Assembly: GCA_034435635.1 (NCBI GenBank)
Contig: DAOTWY010000118.1
Coordinates: 1 to 31,842 of the forward strand
Reading direction: 5' to 3'
Source of the DNA: DAOTWY01 sp003696565
GTDB taxonomy: Bacteria; Chloroflexota; Anaerolineae; Aggregatilineales; Phototrophicaceae
Length of the DNA stretch: 31,842 nucleotides
Part shown: positions 22,345-31,378 of the stretch, in pieces
Position numbering within the stretch: the first letter of the stretch is position 1
Layout: the number at the start of each line of letters is the position of its first letter
The notes under the pieces: generated by a model
What the model saw: the letters and a program-made list of their open reading frames with translations, nothing else
What the model was told of the DNA's origin: nothing
The model's database searches: none
Position numbers and translations under genes: made by a program

Positions 22345-22695
22345 TTAACCCAATGCGTCGTAACCAGGACCTTTGGAGAAGAAATCATAATTGGGTTGAA
22401 TATCAGCTGTCAGGTCAACCACCTCACCACCTTCATAGGTGATCAGCTGCTTGGTCGCAAAATCAAGCCGTTCTTGCCCAGGTGCCATCTCATAATCAGA
22501 GGGGACTTCTTCCTCAATGAAAATCGCTTCAAATGGGCATTCTGGGATGCAAGCCCCGCAATCAATGCACGTATCTGGGTCAATAAAATACCAGGGCCAC
22601 TCATCTTCTGGCTGACCAGGGACAATACACTCCACCGGGCAAACTTCCATACACGCGCCATCACGTAAACACAGGCTGGTAATGATATGAGTCAT
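22345..22695 (-). CDS. Seven-iron-type (3Fe-4S/4Fe-4S) ferredoxin
   Basis: The 116-residue protein has two cysteine clusters. The first is C9, C15, C19-P and C23 in C-M-E-V-C-P-V-E-C. The second is C43, C46, C49 and C53-P in C-I-D-C-G-A-C-I-P-E-C-P. The arrangement matches Azotobacter ferredoxin I, in which the first and second cysteines plus the last one hold a 3Fe-4S cluster and the others a 4Fe-4S cluster. The spacing between the first two is five residues here rather than seven. A two-[4Fe-4S] protein is possible. It is a soluble one-electron carrier. GGAG precedes the ATG. It lies downstream of a Crp-family gene on the same strand, with a palindrome between them. Confidence 0.92.
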   Translation of the reverse strand: MTHIITSLCLRDGACMEVCPVECIVPGQPEDEWPWYFIDPDTCIDCGACIPECPFEAIFIEEEVPSDYEMAPGQERLDFATKQLITYEGGEVVDLTADIQPNYDFFSKGPGYDALG

Positions 22696-22822
22696 CAGTC
22701 AAAGCTCCTACTCAAATTCGTTTGTTTGAGCTTAGACTACCTGGTTTTAACCGATACTTCTGTGACTTTTGTTGGATTTAAAACTTAATTTTTCAAAATT
22801 GTAATGAGTAATTCATGCTTGC

Positions 22823-22838
22823 GTTAAATAAAATTAAC
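22823..22838. promoter_or_regulatory. Crp/Fnr-like palindrome GTTAA-N6-TTAAC
   Basis: The two 5-base arms are perfect inverted repeats with the 6-base centre typical of Crp/Fnr operators. A second near-palindrome, GTTAAATTTAC, lies just beside it (about 22843-22853). It sits between the Crp-family gene and the ferredoxin gene, about 130 bases before the ferredoxin start. The link to this regulator is inferred. Confidence 0.35.
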
Positions 22839-22868
22839 TCGTGTTAAATTTACTTTTTCAACTATCGT

Positions 22869-23573
22869 CTAACGTTCAATACAAGTGGGCATGGTGTTGG
22901 TCTCTGCAAGAATTTCTAAACGAGTACGATCAGCGATGAAAATTTGCCGCCCCTGTTTACGCAGCAAACCCGCGTTCAATAAGCCGCGCAAGGCACGCCC
23001 AACAACTTCACGAGTTGTCCCTAAAATCGCCGCGATTTCTTCTTGGGTTAATTTCGTCGGGGTTTCTGAAATTTGATCAGCGTAGGTGGTTTCATGCAGA
23101 AATAGCTTTGCTAGGCGTGAGGGTATAGACCGAAAGGTCATATCTTCTAGGCGTTCTAGATAATCTCGGTTAAGATGAGCGAGTTGTTGGACGTAGTTTT
23201 CTAGCAGGGATGGCTCATTGGCTAATAATCCCATTAGGCATTTATGGCTTAAGATCATGACCTCTGCTTGGGTAACAGCAACTGCATTAAATGGGTTATG
23301 ACGACCATCAACAGCGGCGACTTCATTAAATGTTGAAACCGGACGCAACAAGCTTAACGTGTGTAAACGACCTTCTGGATTAACACGATAGATACGAACG
23401 AGTCCATCCACTACAATATGGAACCCGGCACATCGCTCCCCCTCGCTAAAAATTGTCGCACCAGCTGCAAACATCCGCCGGTGCGATTGCTCTTTAATAT
23501 GTTCCAGGGACTCTGGTTTTAATTTCGCAAAATAGGGTATTTGTTGCCAGGTATCCATTACACACTTTGTCAT
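22869..23573 (-). CDS. Crp/Fnr-family transcriptional regulator
   Basis: The protein has 234 residues. Residues 10-130 are a cyclic-nucleotide-binding-type beta roll (F-A-A-G-A-T-I-F-S-E-G-E, then V-V-D-G-L-V-R-I-Y). A long dimerisation helix follows near 125-150. Residues 170-225 form a winged helix with the recognition helix in L-T-Q-E-E-I-A-A-I-L-G-T-T-R-E-V-V-G-R-A-L. The N-terminal C-x2-C-x5-C cluster of oxygen-sensing Fnr is absent, so the signal is probably a small ligand. Its ATG shares one base with the stop of the upstream membrane-protein gene (TAATG), so the two are translated together. The downstream ferredoxin is a candidate target. Confidence 0.92.
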   Translation of the reverse strand: MTKCVMDTWQQIPYFAKLKPESLEHIKEQSHRRMFAAGATIFSEGERCAGFHIVVDGLVRIYRVNPEGRLHTLSLLRPVSTFNEVAAVDGRHNPFNAVAVTQAEVMILSHKCLMGLLANEPSLLENYVQQLAHLNRDYLERLEDMTFRSIPSRLAKLFLHETTYADQISETPTKLTQEEIAAILGTTREVVGRALRGLLNAGLLRKQGRQIFIADRTRLEILAETNTMPTCIER

Positions 23574-23971
23574 TAAATAAATTGTGCGATAATAACCAAT
23601 GCTACCATTAAAACACCAGCCAAAGCAAACATATTCCGAATATCGACGATCACATGCCCATATTCTTGGCGTAGCTCTTCTTCTGTGACAACTTTGGTGG
23701 GGTTGGCTAGCATCGTTTCGATCATTTCATTGCCTGAAGTTTTGGATTGTCGCTCAAGCCGGTCTGCCAGGGTGCGCCCAGTGCTAGAACTCGCTCTTGT
23801 GCTGGTGATATTCGTTTTTTCACGCGCAGCGCGGCGTTCTGCACGGCGACGGGCACGCTCTGCAGAGGCGTTTTTTGTCTCTAAGTTGTCTTCTTGTTCA
23901 CCAGCGGCTTGCTTGCGGGCGCGTTCCAGAACTTCCTCTGGAATGTTAGGTTTACTACGTTTTTTCGCCAT
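23573..23971 (-). CDS. Small tail-anchored charged protein upstream of the Crp regulator
   Basis: The protein has 132 residues. It starts with a highly charged Lys/Arg/Glu-rich stretch to about residue 60, likely helical and partly coiled (E-R-A-R-R-R-A-E-R-R-A-A-R). A middle segment contains T-L-A-D-R-L-E-R-Q and E-E-L-R-Q-E-Y-G-H-V-I-V-D-I-R-N. One membrane helix closes the protein (about 113-131). I do not recognise a family. AGGAG precedes the ATG. The stop codon overlaps the Crp start by one base. A membrane partner for the regulator is possible but unproved. Confidence 0.75.
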   Translation of the reverse strand: MAKKRSKPNIPEEVLERARKQAAGEQEDNLETKNASAERARRRAERRAAREKTNITSTRASSSTGRTLADRLERQSKTSGNEMIETMLANPTKVVTEEELRQEYGHVIVDIRNMFALAGVLMVALVIIAQFI

Positions 23972-24120
23972 GGTTGATTCTCCTGAAAATAGATGACCTC
24001 GTCTTTGTGGTCTCTTTAATCAATTAACTGTATAGCAAGTGTGTGGGAATAAGCCCTGTCATGCTATTGTTTAGAAAAGCTCATTTTAGGCAACATCTGT
24101 CTATGATAATCCTATTTATG

Positions 24121-25179
24121 TTATAGGTCTACCCGTTCTGCATAAACCACATAGCGATGTGTATTCACACGGTAGGGATAGCATGAAATCAACGTAGCAG
24201 TTGGTAAACCAGTGTTCTGCATGACTTCTACCTGGTGCGGTTCTACAATGTCTGTTCCAACTACACGGTAAGTATAAACATGACGCTCTGTGCGGATAGT
24301 AAATGTATCGCCAGGTTGAAGTTGATCCAGGTCGCGGAATAGCTCACCATAAATATCGTTGTGGGCGGCGAGTACGACATTCCCCGTTTCATCACCGGGG
24401 CGCGCGCCGTTTAAAACTTGTCCAACACCGCTGCGCAATGCTTCCCAATCTGACCCTTGCACAATTGGCTCATCTAGCCCTAGTGCCGGGATGCTGATGG
24501 CAAGGGCGGTTTCTGGTGTGCGGGCAGGGCGTTCAATACGGGTGGTTAACACTTGATCTTGTATGGCAGGCAATAGATGAGATGGAATATTCGCTTCTTC
24601 TAACTCTGCCAAATTCTGGATCGGGATGAGTTCCCCATTATTACCTTGAATGAATGTATGCCCACCAGGCAACACCCAATCATTAACGTTAACCCGTAAC
24701 ACTGCAGTTGGCTCTAACGTGGGGATAGCCGCTTCTCGGGTTGCCCGGGCAATCTGTTGCTCTCGTTCGGTAGTGTCTCTTAGTTCTGTTTGGGCTTGTA
24801 ACAATAAAAACCCTATAGAAAGCAAGCCAAACACGGCAGCAACTTCAACCAATAGCAAGGCACGATTTATAAACCGCCGCCAAGCGAGTTCAGCATTTGG
24901 ATCACGTTTTTTGACAGCATAGAGGCTATCTGGGTCATCTTCAAAGCGCGGAACCGCACTAGAGACAATCGGCGGTGGTGTGACAACGTCGCTTTCCACA
25001 GTACCCGCTGTCAACGCCGATTTAACCGGAGGTGTTTTTTTAACCGGTGCTGGGGTAACAATCCGCCCATCACGCTTCATCCGTTCCAGTTGTGCTTGAC
25101 GGGCTTCTCGTTTTTTAATCGCTAAAATACGTTCTAGCTCTTCAATTGATAATTCGTCTACAGGTCTTTTATCACGCAT
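24121..25179 (-). CDS. Sortase (class D/E-like)
   Basis: The protein has 352 residues. A charged cytoplasmic part (1-100) precedes one membrane helix at about 107-128. A spacer rich in charged and polar residues leads to the sortase domain at about 225-352. The catalytic residues are H273 in L-A-A-H-N-D, C333 in T-L-I-S-C-Y-P and R342 in N-T-H-R-Y-V-V. All three are present, so it should be an active transpeptidase acting outside the membrane. No protein in the window carries an LPXTG-type sorting signal, and the cytoplasmic N-terminal part is long for a sortase. The ribosome site is weak. Sortases are found in Chloroflexota, where their substrates are mostly unknown. Confidence 0.92.
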   Translation of the reverse strand: MRDKRPVDELSIEELERILAIKKREARQAQLERMKRDGRIVTPAPVKKTPPVKSALTAGTVESDVVTPPPIVSSAVPRFEDDPDSLYAVKKRDPNAELAWRRFINRALLLVEVAAVFGLLSIGFLLLQAQTELRDTTEREQQIARATREAAIPTLEPTAVLRVNVNDWVLPGGHTFIQGNNGELIPIQNLAELEEANIPSHLLPAIQDQVLTTRIERPARTPETALAISIPALGLDEPIVQGSDWEALRSGVGQVLNGARPGDETGNVVLAAHNDIYGELFRDLDQLQPGDTFTIRTERHVYTYRVVGTDIVEPHQVEVMQNTGLPTATLISCYPYRVNTHRYVVYAERVDL

Positions 25180-25199
25180 ATGATCTCATTAACAATATA

Positions 25200-25281
25200 A
25201 ACTCAACCGCAGAGCCACATAATTTACTGAGAAAAGGGGGGATAACTCGGCAAATAATATGACAATGCGGTTGTTTGAGTT
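25200..25281. repeat. Long-range inverted repeat between TIR-STAND and sortase genes
   Basis: AACTCAACCGCA (25200-25211) pairs with TGCGG (25266-25270) plus TTGAGTT (25275-25281), leaving a four-base bulge. The 12 paired positions enclose about 54 bases. A short GGTC/GACC hairpin follows near 25292-25302. It may be the sortase leader or the 3' end of the TIR-STAND transcript. Confidence 0.4.
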
Positions 25282-25366
25282 TTGGATATGGTCAAAGACC
25301 ACATCAATACTTATTACGATACTAAGAAATAAGCATTATCGCAATAGGGTGTATCTCAAAATTAGC

Positions 25367-28300
25367 TTAAAAATCCAGCGGAACAAGTGTTCTTACATTT
25401 GATTCCGCGACGAACTCCACCGCCCAGCCTTCTGTTCCATCAGCCAACCGGATCAACCACCACACGTAATCCTCTGTCTCAACTGGTCCGTCGATAATAC
25501 TGACCACCTCACCATCGGCTAACTCAGCAACCACGTCACTATATAAACTGGCATTTGCCCGCACGCGCAATACAGCATCATCCAGTGTATTGACAACAGC
25601 CCTGCTGCCGATTGTTAATACCGGTGGGATAACTGTGGGCGTGGGTTGGGGCGGCGGGAAAGGTGTGCTAGTTGCCACTGGTACACCGCTTTCACACAGA
25701 GGTCTTAGGCGGAATTGCTCACGTTCTGCACAAGTTGGCTCTGGGACATAGCGCGTCGCGGCGATCCATTTCAGCATATCTTGCGGCGTAAGTAGCAAAC
25801 GCCAAATCTTTAGGCTGCCATCTGTTGCTGTCGTGAGGGCGGTTTGTCCATCTAGGCTGAACATCGCACTGTTAATGCCATGTGGCTCACTGATTGCAAA
25901 CCGACGTACTTCAAAGCCGGTCGTAGTGTCCCATAGTCGTAGTGTGCCATCGGTAGCGGCGGTTAAAATTTTGCTACCATCGTGTGAAAAATCAACCGCC
26001 GTAATTGTGCCGTCATGCCCGCTAAATGTCCGAATTTGGCTATCTCGGCTGGTGCGTGCCCCAATATTCCCCTCAACATTCCACAAAATCACGCTACCAT
26101 TATCCCGCCCGCCAGAGACCGCGCGGGTGCCAGTAGCATTAAAACGGATACTAGTCACGCCGCTATTATGCCCTTTGAATTCATTGACAACCGTGCCATC
26201 TTCAACCGCCCACACTAAAATTGTCCCATCGTCAGAAGCAGAAAGCAAATACACCCCGTTCGGACTAACAGCGGCAGCGTTCACCGCACGAGTATGCCCG
26301 AATGAATCTTTGCCTGTGCTTGGTCCATAAGCCATTACTGGTTGCCCAGATGATAAATCCCAACGGATTAAACCCCCATTGGCATATCCGGCAATCGCTT
26401 GATGCCCTGCCAAATAAACAATGGCATTGACTGCTGCATCATTCCCGCTGATGAGTGTTTGTTGTTGTATGCCGCTGCGTGTTTCCCATACAATAAGTTT
26501 CCCATCCGCATGACCAGAGAGGAAAGTCTGCCCATCTGGGCTGAACGCGAGTGCATTAACAGCACTGTCTGTATTAAATTCTTGATAGATCAAGCCTGTT
26601 GTGGGTTCCCAAAGTAGTAACTGCCCATCTTCTGCCCCAGATAAAATGAGGCGGTTATCTGGCGTATAAATTGCGATGGCATGGCGATTGCCTTCATGCG
26701 CTGATAGTGTGGTGATCGTTTCTGTCTCTTGAATATCCCATACACGCGCCGTGCCATCTTGTGACCCAGAAAGCAGCAATAAACCATCTGCACTGATGCT
26801 AAATGCTGTGATTGCCTCTTCATGCCCGCCAAGCGTGTTTAAGGCTTTGCGGCTAAAAACATCCCAGCGGGTGATTATGCCGTCCGTATTCCCTGTAAAA
26901 AATGTCCGTCCGTCTGGCGTATAAATGACGGCATGAATCGCCTCACCTTGGTCTCGAAAGCGATGTATTTCCCGTCCCTGAGAGAAATTCCATAAGCGTA
27001 ATGTGCCGTTTTCGTCTGCCGCCAGGATATGCGTGTTGGTTAGTGGGCTAAACGCTAAGGCTGTCACTGCGCTTTCATGCCCGGTAAGGGTCACGCCCGT
27101 TGACCAGATGTTGATTGTTCCGTCCTCTGAACCAGAAGCAAATGCCGTGCCAGTGTTGTTGTATGCCAATGCTGTAACGGGTGCTGGGGCAATAAACACA
27201 TCAAGAGCTTGCCCACTGAATGTATCCCAAAGAATCACACGGTTGTCTCGTCCGCCGGAAAGAATCCGTGTACCATCTGGATTAAATAGAATCGCTGTGA
27301 TCCCATCGGTATGCACAACATCATAACGACGCAGTGCTGTATAGGTGTTTAAATCCCACAGAATTATCAAGCCGGCTTCATCGGCAGAAACAGCGTATGA
27401 TCCATCCGGGCTGATGGCAACACTCGTAACCAGATTGCCATGCCCAATACCCTCTCCACCCAGGCGGGTGATCTCTTCCCCTGTGTAGGTATCCCAAACA
27501 ATAACGACATTACCAGCACCGCCGATGCCTAAATTGCCATCTGCACGCATTGCGACACTGGTAACGCTATCTTGTTGTGATCCAAACAAAAACCGCGTAC
27601 CAGGTGCAAACACTACATCGGCTAAAATACGCTCAGATTGTGGTGGAGGATCATCAAGTTGATTGGCGAAAACCGCTAGCATCACGGCTAAGTCGGTATC
27701 GGCATCAACTAACGCACGGTTAGCACTCGCAGCTTGTGCTAGGCTGATCGCTTCTGCTTCACTTTGTAAAGCTTGCCGTTCTCGTTCTTCCACTAGCTGC
27801 CGCTGTCGCTCTGCTTCTTGTTGTGCATTAAACGCAATGACAGATAAAACAATGGCAGCAGCCAACCCCAAAATCAACACCCCAATAAACAAACGTAAGC
27901 GAGTGGTGAGCTTCCGCTGAAGTTGTAATTCACGCTCAATACGTTCCTGGTTGAGTTTGGCGATTCGCCGGTTTTCTGCTTCACTCGCTAAAATAAATTC
28001 ACGTTGTAATGGGGTGGCATCAGCGTGTTCTAACCAAGCCTCTGCACGGGTGAACCGCGTCCCAGTCAGCAAATACGCTTTATCTTTGCCACTGGTACGC
28101 CAGTCTATGGCTGCTTGCATGATTTCGCTGCCGAGCCGCAGATTTTCAATGTTTTCCGATACCCAGCCTTTAAAGCGATCCCACTCACGGATTAGAGCTT
28201 CATGGCTGACTTCTACCATGACAATTGGGGCTTCATGCTCTTTATTGCTGGCGATTTCTCGGCTTGTAATTAACAAGCGTGTTTCGGCGGATGTGAGCAT

Positions 28301-29752
28301 TTCCACTAGGGCATCTACCGCTTCCGGTGGCACATCGCGAAAATCCAAGTCCTCCCGCCGGATACGGCGACGAGTAGCCTCCCCATTTTCACTAATTTCC
28401 ACCAGGCGCAACAAAATCCGCCGCATAATACTTTGTTGTACGGCATCCAACTGCTTATATATGGTTTCTGCATGACGGGCAAGGGCACGTCGAATACCGC
28501 CAATTTCCTCATAGGCTTTCGTCGTCATCCGGCGACCCTCACGCCTGAGGAATAATTCCTTAAGCGCGTATTGCAACAAGGGGAGCGATCCCGGTTGCCT
28601 GCGAACATCTTCCAAAATACGTTGGGGTAAACCAGCATCATATATCAAGCCGGCTGCTTGTGCTGGTCCTTCAATAGACCGTAAAAGTTCTTGCGGAGTC
28701 ATCTCTGTGACGATGACCATGTTTTCCTGTTCAAATAATTCTGCTAGACGCGGGTATCGACTAAGATGATCAAAAAAATCGGCACGCATCGTAATCATCA
28801 CGATAGCGCGCCCGCCACGCTGCACCACTAAGCGTTGGATAATCATCAAAAACTGCTCACGCTCGGTTTCACCGGTTCGCGTAAAAACTTCTTCAAACTG
28901 GTCAATCACCAACAATAAACGCGCATCTGGTTCGGCATCGTGTAAAGTTTGATCGGTCAGCACATCAATATACTGTGGCGATTCGTGCAGCAGCGTGTTG
29001 ATCGTATCTGAATCGCGATTTTCGATCAACGGGGCAAGGCGTTTTGCTAGGGCTTCTATGGGGTGCGTGCCTGGGGTAAAAATGCCAATCCGCCAATGAT
29101 CGCTACCTGGTAACCTGCCGTCACGGATTGCTGGTAAAATCCCCGCCCGCACTAAAGAACTTTTTCCACTGCCAGATGCCCCTACAATCGCTAAAAAGCG
29201 CGTCGAACGGTCATCTCGCAAACGCGCTAAAGATTTTTCAATTAACTTCTCTCTTCCAAAAAAGAACGGCGCATCAGTTTGTTGGAAGGCTTCTAACCCT
29301 TTGAAAGGGTTTGGGATGGCTATTGCGCTTGCACTGTCATAAGCATTGACTCGCCGTTTACCGGGTAGTGCCTTTAATAGCTCTGGAAAGGCTTCTTCAT
29401 AACTGTGTTGAAAATCAATATGCTGAATGTTGAGCAGCCAACTCATGCTGGGCGTTGCGCTTAATTCTGCCAATGCATCAACAACCATCACCGGAATGAT
29501 GAACTTTTGTTGTTCTCGTGCGGTATTCACCTCACGCTGTACCCATTCGCTGTTGACAGCATCTGGTGAAAGGCATAATACCACAATATCAGAACGCTCT
29601 ATCCCTTTGAAAATCTCTTCTTGCCACATCTCACCGCCGTGGATTTGGCGGAAATCGATCCAAACATCCATCCCCGCATCATTCAAATCACGTGCAAGAC
29701 GTTCTGCGAATAATTTGTTCCGGCGTGAATAAGAGATAAAAACTTTGTTCAT
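25367..29752 (-). CDS. TIR-nSTAND-TM-WD40(x14)-SH3b receptor-like protein
   Basis: The ATG at 29752 gives 1461 residues. A TTG six codons earlier is in frame. Residues 2-134 are a TIR domain (K-V-F-I-S-Y-S-R-R-N). Its W-x3-E motif (W70, E74) includes the glutamate used by NAD-cleaving TIRs. Residues 147-610 are a STAND ATPase with Walker A G-A-S-G-S-G-K-S at 191-198 and Walker B L-L-L-V-I-D-Q-F-E-E at 279-288. One hydrophobic helix lies at about 621-640, preceded by basic residues. A helical segment leads to about 14 WD40 repeats at roughly 720-1317, enough for two seven-bladed propellers. A Pro/Thr linker and an SH3b domain (about 1378-1450) end the protein. TIR-STAND-WD40 proteins are linked to immunity or regulated cell death in bacteria. 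The ligand here is unknown. Confidence 0.93.
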   Translation of the reverse strand: MNKVFISYSRRNKLFAERLARDLNDAGMDVWIDFRQIHGGEMWQEEIFKGIERSDIVVLCLSPDAVNSEWVQREVNTAREQQKFIIPVMVVDALAELSATPSMSWLLNIQHIDFQHSYEEAFPELLKALPGKRRVNAYDSASAIAIPNPFKGLEAFQQTDAPFFFGREKLIEKSLARLRDDRSTRFLAIVGASGSGKSSLVRAGILPAIRDGRLPGSDHWRIGIFTPGTHPIEALAKRLAPLIENRDSDTINTLLHESPQYIDVLTDQTLHDAEPDARLLLVIDQFEEVFTRTGETEREQFLMIIQRLVVQRGGRAIVMITMRADFFDHLSRYPRLAELFEQENMVIVTEMTPQELLRSIEGPAQAAGLIYDAGLPQRILEDVRRQPGSLPLLQYALKELFLRREGRRMTTKAYEEIGGIRRALARHAETIYKQLDAVQQSIMRRILLRLVEISENGEATRRRIRREDLDFRDVPPEAVDALVEMLTSAETRLLITSREIASNKEHEAPIVMVEVSHEALIREWDRFKGWVSENIENLRLGSEIMQAAIDWRTSGKDKAYLLTGTRFTRAEAWLEHADATPLQREFILASEAENRRIAKLNQERIERELQLQRKLTTRLRLFIGVLILGLAAAIVLSVIAFNAQQEAERQRQLVEERERQALQSEAEAISLAQAASANRALVDADTDLAVMLAVFANQLDDPPPQSERILADVVFAPGTRFLFGSQQDSVTSVAMRADGNLGIGGAGNVVIVWDTYTGEEITRLGGEGIGHGNLVTSVAISPDGSYAVSADEAGLIILWDLNTYTALRRYDVVHTDGITAILFNPDGTRILSGGRDNRVILWDTFSGQALDVFIAPAPVTALAYNNTGTAFASGSEDGTINIWSTGVTLTGHESAVTALAFSPLTNTHILAADENGTLRLWNFSQGREIHRFRDQGEAIHAVIYTPDGRTFFTGNTDGIITRWDVFSRKALNTLGGHEEAITAFSISADGLLLLSGSQDGTARVWDIQETETITTLSAHEGNRHAIAIYTPDNRLILSGAEDGQLLLWEPTTGLIYQEFNTDSAVNALAFSPDGQTFLSGHADGKLIVWETRSGIQQQTLISGNDAAVNAIVYLAGHQAIAGYANGGLIRWDLSSGQPVMAYGPSTGKDSFGHTRAVNAAAVSPNGVYLLSASDDGTILVWAVEDGTVVNEFKGHNSGVTSIRFNATGTRAVSGGRDNGSVILWNVEGNIGARTSRDSQIRTFSGHDGTITAVDFSHDGSKILTAATDGTLRLWDTTTGFEVRRFAISEPHGINSAMFSLDGQTALTTATDGSLKIWRLLLTPQDMLKWIAATRYVPEPTCAEREQFRLRPLCESGVPVATSTPFPPPQPTPTVIPPVLTIGSRAVVNTLDDAVLRVRANASLYSDVVAELADGEVVSIIDGPVETEDYVWWLIRLADGTEGWAVEFVAESNVRTLVPLDF

Positions 29753-29785
29753 TTGCAAACCAACTTCCAACTATCCCGTACCTTT

Positions 29786-29791
29786 ATTATA
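29786..29791 (-). promoter_or_regulatory. -10 element of the TIR-STAND gene
   Basis: TATAAT on the minus strand would start transcription near 29779, about 27 bases before the ATG at 29752. No -35 resembling TTGACA lies at the right distance, so the promoter may need an activator. Confidence 0.45.
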
Positions 29792-29850
29792 TGCCAGAAC
29801 GTATTTAGGGATATTGGGCTGGCTAGTATGTATCTTAAGAGATGACCAAC

Positions 29851-29879
29851 ATGGGGGGTATCCCACATAAAGCCCCCAT
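29851..29879 (-). terminator. Terminator-like hairpin behind the NHL gene
   Basis: ATGGGGG (29851-29857) and CCCCCAT (29873-29879) form a 7-bp stem with a 15-base loop between the NHL gene end and the TIR-STAND promoter. No T-run follows on the minus strand, so its strength is uncertain. Confidence 0.4.
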
Positions 29880-29932
29880 TGATGATATGGATGGTGTTGT
29901 CGGGGGGTATCTTTGGGCAAATCTCATCCTTT

Positions 29933-31378
29933 TTAAGGTGCAGCTAAACGGATGACTTGCCAGTGAGATTGATTTGCATCCACCACGACTAAATCACCAT
30001 TGGAAAGAAAGCCCATCCCACGCGGTGCGATCAACATCCCCGCAGGAATTTCCCCGCTGGTGTTAATCCCCGGGTCACCGAATGTTAAAACACGCTCACC
30101 ATTTTCATACACACGGATAATGCCCGATGTCGCAAAAAAGACGCGCCCACTAGAATCAACTGCTAAGCTAGTGGGGGCACGCGGTGGGGGTGGTTGTAGT
30201 AGGGTTTGTAGTAATTCTCCATCCAAGTTATATTGCTGAACCAGCATATCACTGAAGGCGTAAACATATAGTGTTTCGTTTTGTAACATCAATAATGAAC
30301 TATCCTGAAAACCCTCAGTTCTAGCTTGAATAAGAATGTTATCAATAAACTGCCCGTCTTTGCTCCATATCTGAATTTCGTCATAAGTGCGGCTACCGAA
30401 CACCTGCGTGACGAATAGATAAATCTGATCGTTGGGTGCAAGCACAATATCCAGCGGACTGATCCGACCAAATTGATCCGGCGCGGTGCCAAATGTGCCA
30501 AAGCTGCTTAAAACATCGCCGTCTGGGCTAAGGTGATAAACTTTTTGCTGCCAGGGATCAATCACCCAAAACGATCCATCGCTATCCAATGCCAAATCAG
30601 CGATGTGAATCAAGTCATTTTGGATGATTCGGGTCAACTCACCTGTGGGTGCAAGCTCTAAAATCGCATTCGTTCCGGTTGCGATGTACAGAGTATCATC
30701 CGCTGCAATTGCCAACCGTCCAAAATTCGTTGGTAATGCTTCAAACAAGTTGCGGTCAAATGGCTGTTGCTGCTGCCAGATCACGCCGGTTGGTGTTTGC
30801 GCGGGGATGTTTTGCTCAATCACACGCCCGCCGCCTTGTATGGTTGATTCTGCTGGGCGGATTGATGTTAACAAATCAAATAAGAGTGGCTCAAACTGCG
30901 CTTGATCAGCGGTTTGAAACGCGCCATACACAAAATAAAAAATGTCTTGCCCTTCAATTAACAAGAAAACCGCCATCTGTTCGCCTTCGATGTGTTCAAC
31001 CCGAGCAACATCACGCCCATCCAAGCTAAAAACCTGAACAGATGCCCGCACACCTAATAGCGAAAATGCATCAACCACGGTCATGCCGTCATCGCCCAGG
31101 TTTAAATCATAAGCCGCTAAAGCCGCCGGTGACGCGCTGATAGGCACATTTACTTGAAAGATTGCTTCCTGCGGGGGGATTTCATTAGCGTCGAGCATGG
31201 CTTGGGAAGTGGCAAGGCTAATCGCCTCATAGCGTTGTGTGTCATCACGTACCACCCAATTTGCTGGGTAATCAAACATGATATTGGTGTTGATCCAAGT
31301 ATAAGTCGCAGTCGTTTGTGCCTCCGTATGAGGCAGCAGGGTCAAAAACAAGCTGATAATAATCCATATCTTACGCAT
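29933..31378 (-). CDS. Secreted NHL-type beta-propeller protein
   Basis: The 481-residue protein begins with a signal peptide (residues 1-20, ending E-A-Q). Residues 25-175 resemble a PsbP/DUF1795-like domain (F-D-Y-P-A-N-W-V-V-R-D-D near 35-46), which is common in exported bacterial proteins. From about residue 210 six or so repeats follow, each like L-A-I-A-A-D-D-T-L-Y-I-A or L-A-V-D-S-S-G-R-V-F-F-A, which is the NHL propeller pattern. The last repeat ends G-D-L-V-V-V-D-A-N. Propellers of this kind bind proteins or RNA or act as enzymes, so no specific activity can be assigned. AAGGAT precedes the ATG. It is separate from the TIR-STAND gene. Confidence 0.85.
   Translation of the reverse strand: MRKIWIIISLFLTLLPHTEAQTTATYTWINTNIMFDYPANWVVRDDTQRYEAISLATSQAMLDANEIPPQEAIFQVNVPISASPAALAAYDLNLGDDGMTVVDAFSLLGVRASVQVFSLDGRDVARVEHIEGEQMAVFLLIEGQDIFYFVYGAFQTADQAQFEPLLFDLLTSIRPAESTIQGGGRVIEQNIPAQTPTGVIWQQQQPFDRNLFEALPTNFGRLAIAADDTLYIATGTNAILELAPTGELTRIIQNDLIHIADLALDSDGSFWVIDPWQQKVYHLSPDGDVLSSFGTFGTAPDQFGRISPLDIVLAPNDQIYLFVTQVFGSRTYDEIQIWSKDGQFIDNILIQARTEGFQDSSLLMLQNETLYVYAFSDMLVQQYNLDGELLQTLLQPPPPRAPTSLAVDSSGRVFFATSGIIRVYENGERVLTFGDPGINTSGEIPAGMLIAPRGMGFLSNGDLVVVDANQSHWQVIRLAAP

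Noticed and set aside
22869..23573. Fnr-type oxygen sensor
   Set aside because: The N-terminal cysteine cluster needed for the iron-sulfur sensor is missing.
27951..28475. 174-codon plus-strand frame opposite the STAND domain
   Set aside because: Ser/Arg-rich shadow of the antisense strand, with the STAND motifs clearly encoded on the minus strand.
13561..29845. 12-base match CTTAAGAGATGA at 13561-13572 and 29834-29845
   Set aside because: Flanking sequence is not alike beyond a few bases, so chance cannot be ruled out.
25367..31378. Defence island around the TIR-STAND gene
   Set aside because: Neighbours are a sortase and an NHL protein, with no restriction, toxin, CRISPR or mobile genes, so only the single receptor-like gene is supported.
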